DNA from: Variovorax paradoxus
GTDB lineage: Bacteria > Pseudomonadota > Gammaproteobacteria > Burkholderiales > Burkholderiaceae_C
Direction of reading: 5' to 3'
Assembly (NCBI RefSeq): GCF_000834655.1
Contig: NZ_JXQQ01000044.1
Location: 1 to 64,000 of the forward strand
DNA: 64,000 nucleotides
The notes beneath the pieces were generated by a model, which did not search any database, was not told the DNA's origin, and worked only from the letters and a program-made list of their open reading frames with translations. Shown here piece after piece: positions 58,991-64,000 of the stretch. Each line of letters begins with the position of its first letter. The first letter of the stretch is position 1. The position numbers and the translations under genes were made by a program.

Positions 58991-61728
58991 CCGTTTCTCT
59001 TCTGGTATTTGTGTGATTCGAGCGCATCCCGCAGCGCCGTGAGGTAGGCGTGGCCGTAGCGCTGGTCGGGCTCCAGGTAGGCGCCTTCGCCCCACTCGTT
59101 CCAGGCGTTGATGAACACCATCCGGCGCTCCGGCGCGTTGAAGTCGCGCGAGAAGTCCAGCGCGTGCTCCAGCCACGCACGGAATGCGCCGGGGCTGGGG
59201 TTGTCCAGGATGTAGGGGGCATCCTGCCGGCGCGGCGTGTTGTCCCATCCCGGCAGCACGCCCGGGAAATGGGTGTGCGGCCGCAGGGGCAGCTCGGTCG
59301 CATAGCGCGTGCCCACGGTTTCGTAATCGTCGACGGTGCCCGTGAAGCTGGGGCTGACCGCCGACGGCTTCTTGGGCACGGGCGAACCCATGTTGTGCGG
59401 CGGAAAGCCGATGCTCGCATCGAGACCGAAGTCCGCCGCGTCCTTGAGCTTCCAGGCCAGGTCGAACGAGTCCACGCTCGCCACGAAGATCTCGCCGATA
59501 CCCGCTTGCCTGCATTCCTCGCGCCAGACCTTCACCGTGTCCGCGATCGAAGGCAAGAGGTCCCAGCGATAGACGATCACCAGCGGCTTGCCCTCGACGC
59601 GGATGTAGCGCGCATCGCCCATGAACCGCATGAGGTCGTGGATGATGGCCTTGTCGTCCTCGGTCGAGTATTCCTGCTTCAGGAGCAGGTCCTGGTCGCG
59701 GCCGTCCCAGCGCCGGCTCCAATTCTCGTTGGCCCAGCAGAGGCAGAACGGGAAGTCGAGCGACTTGTCTTCCAGGTACAGCTCCAGCGGCGCCTCGAGG
59801 ATGCGGCGGCCGTTGAACCAGTAGTAATAGAAGCAGAAACCGTGCAGCCCGTATTGCATCGCCAGTTCGATCTGCTTGCGAATGCTCTTGGGATTGGTGA
59901 GGTCATAGTGCCCGAGATCGGCCGGCAGGCGCGGCTGGTCGTGCCCGGGGTAGTTGGGCTTGGCCTTGGACACGTTCGTCCACTCGGTGAAGCCCGGCGC
60001 CCACCAGAGATCGTTCTCCGGGACCATGTGGTACTGCGGCAGGTAGAAGGCGATCGCCTTCACCGCGTTGTTGGCCTCCAGCTGGGCCTGCCAGCGTTCG
60101 GCGAAGTGCTGCGCGCTACGGGCCGACTGCCCGTGCTTGTAGGCCGGCGACAGCGACGACATCGTCTCGCTCATCAAGTGGACGATGCGCGCCTTCGGCT
60201 CGTAGACCACGCGAAGGCCGCGCGCACGCACGCGGAAGCACAGGTCCACGTCCTCGTAATAGGCCGGGTGGAACAGCGGATCGAAGCCGCCCAGCTCGTC
60301 GAACAGCGCGCGCTCGATCAGGAGACACGCGCCGGAGATGTATTCCACGTCGCGGCGGTAGTTGAAGCGCGGGTCCTCAGGGCTGGCGCCGTGTCCGACG
60401 AGCGCCGCGGAGCAATCCACGCGGATCCGGCCGCCCGCCTCCTGGAGCAGGCCGGACGGATACAACACCTGCGGGCCCACGATGCCCACGTCCGCTTCGT
60501 GCGCCGCCACCATGGCGTCGAGGAAGCCGTCCTGGACCAGCGTGTCGTTGTTCAGGAACAGCACGAACTTGCCGCGTGCCGCGGCCGCGGCACGGTTGCA
60601 ATTGCCGCCGAAGCCCAGGTTCTCTTCCGAGCGCAGGAACACGAGGCCCGGCACGTTGGCCAGTTCGAGGCAGTCCGGATCGACCGATGCATCGTCCGCG
60701 ACGATCACTTCATAGGAAGCGCGGCACTTGCTCTGGACGATGGTGCGCAGGCACGCCCGGGTCAGTGCCACCTTGTTGTAGACCGGAATCACGATCGAGA
60801 CGAGCGGCTGCTCGAACGTCGGAATCACGAGCGGCGCGGCAGGTTCGCGCTCTGCATCCTTGCCGACCGCCGGCATCGAGGTCTCCACGCGCGGGTACTG
60901 TTCCGCACGCCGCTGCTCGGCCTGCGCGAGGCGTGCGCGCATCGCGCCGTAACGGGACCACTCCCATTTCCCGTTGGCGACGCGGGCCAGGCCCTCGTGC
61001 ATCCGGGCGCGCGGGATGCCGTCCTTGGCAAACGCCTCGGCGTAGTCGCCATCCACGGCGTAGCAGCTTTCCTGTACCAGGAACTGCGCAAGCTCGTGTA
61101 CCTTGTCAGTCCCGGCGGCCGGGAACTTGCGCGCATGCTCGATCAGGTCGGTCGCTGAACTCGGGTTTCTCAGCGCCTCGTGCCGGTGCGCGAGGAAATG
61201 GGTCAGGGGATCGACGCCATCGTCGACGTCTCCATAGGCTGCGCAATACCACTCCGGGTCGAACGCCGGATGCGGCACCCGGTGCTCGGGCGCACCGAAA
61301 AGGACGTAGTGAATGAGCGGATTGAGACCGGCAGCCTTCACGTCGAGGTATTGGTCCAAGTACCACGTCGTGTTGAACAGCGGATGCGGGTTTCGGCCTT
61401 CCTTCCATCCGAGGTCGACGTAGTGCAGCAGCGGGTTCCAGCCAACCTTCGCGACGTCCGGGTTCTGCTCCAGGTACCACGCCACATCGAACAGCGGATG
61501 CGGATTGCGCCCCTCTTTCCAGCCGAAGCGCAGGAAGTGGCGCATCGGGTTCAGCCCAGCCTTCACGATGTCCGGGTTGCGCGCGCCGTACCAGGCTGCA
61601 TCGAACAGTGGATGCGGCTCCGTCAGTGTCTTTTCGCCGAATGAAATACGCCCGCCGGTCGCCCGGCCGAGTACCCGGCCTGCAATTGATTTCAACCGGC
61701 GATACCAATGAACTGGATTTTTATTCAT
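58987..61728 (-). CDS. GT2 glycosyltransferase fused to a WbsX (GH99-like) domain, with four N-terminal repeats
   Basis: A 913-residue protein. Residues 39-189 are four tandem 38-residue repeats. A GT2 module (about 305-545) has SIVIPVYNKVALTRACL, NLGFGGNCNRAA and LFLNNDTLV. A WbsX/GH99-like module (about 557-905) has KAIAFYLPQYH, WTNVSKAKPNY, WANENWSRRWDGRD and NAWNEWGEGAYLEPD. WbsX domains occur in O-antigen clusters and are thought to be transferases or endo-acting enzymes. The ATG at 61728 is preferred over 61767: the extra 13 codons include rare ATA and AGG and neither start has a strong Shine-Dalgarno. Confidence 0.88.
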   Translation of the reverse strand: MNKNPVHWYRRLKSIAGRVLGRATGGRISFGEKTLTEPHPLFDAAWYGARNPDIVKAGLNPMRHFLRFGWKEGRNPHPLFDVAWYLEQNPDVAKVGWNPLLHYVDLGWKEGRNPHPLFNTTWYLDQYLDVKAAGLNPLIHYVLFGAPEHRVPHPAFDPEWYCAAYGDVDDGVDPLTHFLAHRHEALRNPSSATDLIEHARKFPAAGTDKVHELAQFLVQESCYAVDGDYAEAFAKDGIPRARMHEGLARVANGKWEWSRYGAMRARLAQAEQRRAEQYPRVETSMPAVGKDAEREPAAPLVIPTFEQPLVSIVIPVYNKVALTRACLRTIVQSKCRASYEVIVADDASVDPDCLELANVPGLVFLRSEENLGFGGNCNRAAAAARGKFVLFLNNDTLVQDGFLDAMVAAHEADVGIVGPQVLYPSGLLQEAGGRIRVDCSAALVGHGASPEDPRFNYRRDVEYISGACLLIERALFDELGGFDPLFHPAYYEDVDLCFRVRARGLRVVYEPKARIVHLMSETMSSLSPAYKHGQSARSAQHFAERWQAQLEANNAVKAIAFYLPQYHMVPENDLWWAPGFTEWTNVSKAKPNYPGHDQPRLPADLGHYDLTNPKSIRKQIELAMQYGLHGFCFYYYWFNGRRILEAPLELYLEDKSLDFPFCLCWANENWSRRWDGRDQDLLLKQEYSTEDDKAIIHDLMRFMGDARYIRVEGKPLVIVYRWDLLPSIADTVKVWREECRQAGIGEIFVASVDSFDLAWKLKDAADFGLDASIGFPPHNMGSPVPKKPSAVSPSFTGTVDDYETVGTRYATELPLRPHTHFPGVLPGWDNTPRRQDAPYILDNPSPGAFRAWLEHALDFSRDFNAPERRMVFINAWNEWGEGAYLEPDQRYGHAYLTALRDALESHKYQKRNG
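61162..61614 (-). repeat. Four tandem 38-residue coded repeats
   Basis: Protein residues 39-189 read as HPLFDxxWYxxxNPDVxxxG / xNPLxHYxxxGxxEGRxP, repeated at 38, 38, 38 and 37 residues (114-base DNA period). Units 1-3 are close; unit 4 is diverged. Confidence 0.85.
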
Positions 61729-61805
61729 ATTCTTCAGCCTGCGGGCCGATATATGCAGATCGGCCATTTATGCGCAGAGAAATTCAGATTAATGGTTGTA
61801 TTTTT

Positions 61806-61830
61806 TGAATGCCGACTCCCCGGGCATTCA
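61806..61830. promoter_or_regulatory. Dyad in the leader of the WbsX-fusion operon
   Basis: TGAATGCC and GGCATTCA form a perfect 8-base inverted repeat with a 9-base spacer, about 80 bases upstream of the 61728 start. It may be an operator or an mRNA leader hairpin. Confidence 0.4.
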
Positions 61831-61897
61831 TACTTGGCTGAATGAAAATCCTCGCCTCGTTCAAATAATTCAATCGCAGCATTGAATTTCAGATGAG

Positions 61898-61920
61898 AAA
61901 ATCGAAAAACAAGCGATTTT
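61898..61920. repeat. A/T-rich inverted repeat
   Basis: AAAATCG and CGATTTT, 7-base arms with a 9-base spacer. Too A/T-rich for a strong terminator; possible binding site. Confidence 0.3.
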
Positions 61921-62120
61921 TGAAACCCGGGTCAGTCGCGTCATTGAGATTGAGTTCAGCAATTCAGCTCGCCCCATTTCAATGCCGCTCAATTTATTTC
62001 CCATCTCACCCACAGGATTCTTTTGCATCTGTGCAGCCTAGGAAAAATCCTTCCAATCCTCCGCCATTCGTGAGAATCCGGGCACTGTTGTCCGAGCCAA
62101 CCGTCCGTCATGTGACAGTT

Positions 62121-62170
62121 CTAACGCGCAACATCTCCCGTAAGACGAGAGGAAGCTTTACGGTCGTTAG
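62121..62170. promoter_or_regulatory. Nested inverted repeats upstream of the membrane protein gene
   Basis: An outer pair CTAACG (62121-62126) and CGTTAG (62165-62170) encloses an inner pair CCGTAA (62138-62143) and TTACGG (62158-62163). All arms are perfect 6-mers. Such nesting suggests a cruciform, an RNA leader or a double operator. Confidence 0.35.
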
Positions 62171-62411
62171 CAATCATAGCAGCCCGACTTTTTGCCTCAC
62201 GCCGCTCATCGCCTTTGGCAATCGATGCGAACAGGTGTCGGCTGAGGTTCTGGCGCAACCGCTTACGCAAGGCCGTTGAAGAGCCAGTACTTCGCGACAT
62301 CGGGCGACGCGGAGGACCGGCGGCGTTTCGGGCGCGATTGGGGCATCAGGTATAACACGAGGCCATCCGACGACCTCTCGCAGGAAGCGCATCAAAGCAG
62401 CGAACTACTCG

Positions 62412-63764
62412 ATGAATTCCAGGTTTACGCCACAAATTGTAAAAATCGCCACCATCGGCGTATTCATCGTTTTCGCTCTTTGCATATATCCGGTGTCGCG
62501 CGCGCACCCTTGGTCGGACGATTGGACTTACCCCGGAATTTACGGCTCCAATTGGAAAGAATTTTTCCAATGGGTTGTTGCACAGCACGTCGATCATCGA
62601 ATCCCCATCATCAAACTCGTTCAATACGGATTGTTGAAAGCGAGCCGATTCGATTTTCGAGTTTTGCTTCTGTTCAATGCCGCCATCGCTACTGTGGGAG
62701 CACTGGCGCTGGCCGGTGCAGCGCGCTTGCACCGAGGGGCGGCGCATTGGGGCGACCTGGTCATTCCGCTGACGGTCCTGAACTTCGGGTTCGGCCTTTA
62801 TGCATGGGCATTCTCTGCACAGTTCAGCTTCTGCATTGCGCTCAGCTTCGTGTTTCTATTTCTATTCATGAAGTCGCAATCCGCGAACTCCGGGCCCTTG
62901 CTGATTGCAGCGATGGTGGCGCTATGGGCATGCGCCCTGTGTGGCATGAATGGCGCCATCGTAGCCACGGTGATTTCGGCGGCCATCCTGGTACTTGCGA
63001 TTCGCCAGAAGGCCTGGAATACCCAACGCGCCATGATCGCCGGCCCTGCGTCCGTGCTCGCGACGACGGCAGCGGTCTTTCTCACGTGGCAGCCATCCGG
63101 AACCACGCTCGCTGCGCAGACCGATCCCGCGACGCGCATGCTTTCGTGGGCGCGCCACCTCGTGGAATCCAGCTTCATCGTGGACGGCTGGCTGCAGGGC
63201 TACTGGCGCCCCATCCTGTGCGCAGTGTTCTTTGGCGCGGCGCTGGTGCGCGTACTGGCCTATCTGATGCAGGCTCTGCGCCGCGGCAACGCCGACATGG
63301 CGAAGGTCGCGCTCCACGCCACCCTCCTGGCGTACGCCATGCTTTTCGTCTCGATCGTGCTCGGGCGCTCGCGCAGCGGCGAATGGTCGCCCGGCCTGGA
63401 GATGCACTACGGCTACCTCGTGGTGGCCCTGGTTCCGCTCTCCTGGATCATCGTGACGGAATCGGGAAAGAAGACGCTGGCGAGATGGGCATTGGCAGCG
63501 GTGCTGGTGGTTGCATATGGACACGCCTTCAGATGGGGAGCGCTTTATCGCTTGCATGATGTTCGCGACAACAATGCCCAGTACAGCAACGCCACCTTGG
63601 CCATCGGTTCTCAGGAGGCTCCGGAGTCGCTGGCCAAGCGCAAGATCGCCAGCTATTTCTTCGTCGATACGCCGGACACCCAGGGCACCGTCGCACAGGG
63701 GATCGCCAAGCTGCGACAGGTAGGCGGTCCGCTCTACAAGACGCCGCCCGCGGCATCGAACTGA
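62412..63764 (+). CDS. Polytopic membrane protein of unknown function in the polysaccharide locus
   Basis: A 450-residue protein with about nine to ten hydrophobic segments. Near the N-terminus, after the first helix, lies HPWSDDWTYPGIYG, an acidic loop reminiscent of GT-C glycosyltransferases (the DD pair in the first extracytoplasmic loop). The last 65 residues are hydrophilic. I cannot assign it to a family. It might be a GT-C enzyme or a lipid-linked glycan modifier. It starts a plus-strand unit followed by the FkbM gene 21 bases later. Confidence 0.8.
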   Translation: MNSRFTPQIVKIATIGVFIVFALCIYPVSRAHPWSDDWTYPGIYGSNWKEFFQWVVAQHVDHRIPIIKLVQYGLLKASRFDFRVLLLFNAAIATVGALALAGAARLHRGAAHWGDLVIPLTVLNFGFGLYAWAFSAQFSFCIALSFVFLFLFMKSQSANSGPLLIAAMVALWACALCGMNGAIVATVISAAILVLAIRQKAWNTQRAMIAGPASVLATTAAVFLTWQPSGTTLAAQTDPATRMLSWARHLVESSFIVDGWLQGYWRPILCAVFFGAALVRVLAYLMQALRRGNADMAKVALHATLLAYAMLFVSIVLGRSRSGEWSPGLEMHYGYLVVALVPLSWIIVTESGKKTLARWALAAVLVVAYGHAFRWGALYRLHDVRDNNAQYSNATLAIGSQEAPESLAKRKIASYFFVDTPDTQGTVAQGIAKLRQVGGPLYKTPPAASN

Positions 63765-63785
63765 GCCTCGGGACGTCACAACCCC

Positions 63786-64000
63786 ATGCCCACGAACACC
63801 CCTCATCCCGTCACCACACGCTACGGCCTGATGCATCTGCTCGGGCGGGATTCCATCGTGTCGGAATCGCTGGCGCTGTACGGCGAGTGGGCCCAGCAGG
63901 AGATCGACTTCCTCGCCCATTTCATCGCGCCGGGATCGGCGGTGCTCGACGTCGGCGCCTTCATCGGAACGCACACGCTGGCCTTCTCCACGTTGGTGGG
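63786..64000 (+). CDS. FkbM-family methyltransferase, N-terminal part (runs off the window)
   Basis: About 71 residues are visible from the ATG at 63786. YGEWAQQEIDFLAHFIAPGS followed by VLDVGAFIGTHTLAF is the FkbM-family start and SAM-binding motif I. FkbM proteins methylate sugar hydroxyls and are frequent in polysaccharide loci. The catalytic remainder is beyond the window. Confidence 0.85.
   Translation, partial: MPTNTPHPVTTRYGLMHLLGRDSIVSESLALYGEWAQQEIDFLAHFIAPGSAVLDVGAFIGTHTLAFSTLV

Larger units (their letters stand above)
61729..62411. other. A/T-rich divergent intergenic region with several dyads
   Basis: About 680 bases without a convincing gene, visibly richer in A/T than the rest. 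It separates the minus-strand polysaccharide series from a plus-strand membrane protein gene and so should carry both promoters. A 128-codon plus-strand frame (61893-62279) has no family match and poor codon use. Dyads are at 61806-61830, 61898-61920 and 62121-62170. I see no JUMPstart/ops element. Confidence 0.6.

Noticed and set aside
61729..61767. Earlier ATG for the WbsX-fusion gene
   Set aside because: The 13 extra codons include rare ATA and AGG and no ribosome binding site precedes them. Not excluded.
61893..62279. A 128-codon plus-strand frame in the A/T-rich gap
   Set aside because: No Shine-Dalgarno, unusual codons for this genome, no recognisable domain; treated as intergenic.
1..64000. 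tRNA/rRNA genes, CRISPR arrays, insertion sequences or prophage genes
   Set aside because: I looked for cloverleaf ends, regularly spaced repeats, transposases and integrases and saw none.

Overview
The window is dense, high-GC DNA with short gaps and many 4-base ATGA/GTGA overlaps. Bug-type and Liv transport receptors and an slmA-argB pair suggest a Betaproteobacterium of the Comamonadaceae, probably Variovorax or a close relative. This placement is inferred from gene content and style; there is no rRNA or tRNA in the window.

Region 1 (1-2095): the start of a TetR repressor with a likely operator, then a short-chain dehydrogenase divergent from a LysR regulator.

Region 2 (2117-16949, minus strand): a compact 14-gene operon. 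It opens with a HutC/GntR regulator and continues with a complete Liv-type ABC importer (LivK-like, H, M, G, F), a Bug receptor, an aconitase-family hydratase in two subunits, hydantoinase/oxoprolinase HyuB and HyuA, an isochorismatase-fold hydrolase without the usual cysteine, a fumarate-reductase-type flavoprotein and an isocitrate-lyase/PEP-mutase-family lyase. Together they look like uptake and stepwise breakdown of a cyclic amide or imide through a hydroxylated diacid. I cannot match this set to a described pathway.

Region 3 (16994-27746): an AraC regulator and a sugar-acid catabolic locus. A FAH hydrolase and two SDRs diverge from a FadR regulator, a TRAP transporter (P, Q, M), a UxaA-family dehydratase, an SMP-30 lactonase and an LDH2-family oxidoreductase. 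The set fits a non-phosphorylative route ending in a 2,4-diketo acid hydrolase.

Region 4 (27747-31125): two intergenic hairpins, a catalase, the nucleoid occlusion factor SlmA and acetylglutamate kinase ArgB.

Region 5 (31176 to the end): a surface-polysaccharide locus. It holds a polyprenyl-phosphate sugar-1-phosphate transferase, an acyltransferase-3/SGNH protein, nine glycosyltransferase polypeptides carrying about thirteen GT modules, an ABC exporter (Wzm/Wzt), ManC and Gmd for GDP-4-keto-6-deoxymannose, a perosamine-synthase-like aminotransferase and an acetyltransferase. A second branch (RfbF, RfbG, an epimerase and a sugar C-methyltransferase) makes a CDP-linked 6-deoxyhexose, probably branched. 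CmcI-like and FkbM-like methyltransferases could decorate the glycan. Thirteen genes from 61728 down to 42131 run on the minus strand, and manC-wzm-wzt converges on them.

The most novel-looking parts are the region 2 operon, the CDP C-methyl sugar branch and the multi-domain glycosyltransferases with their 38-residue N-terminal repeats.
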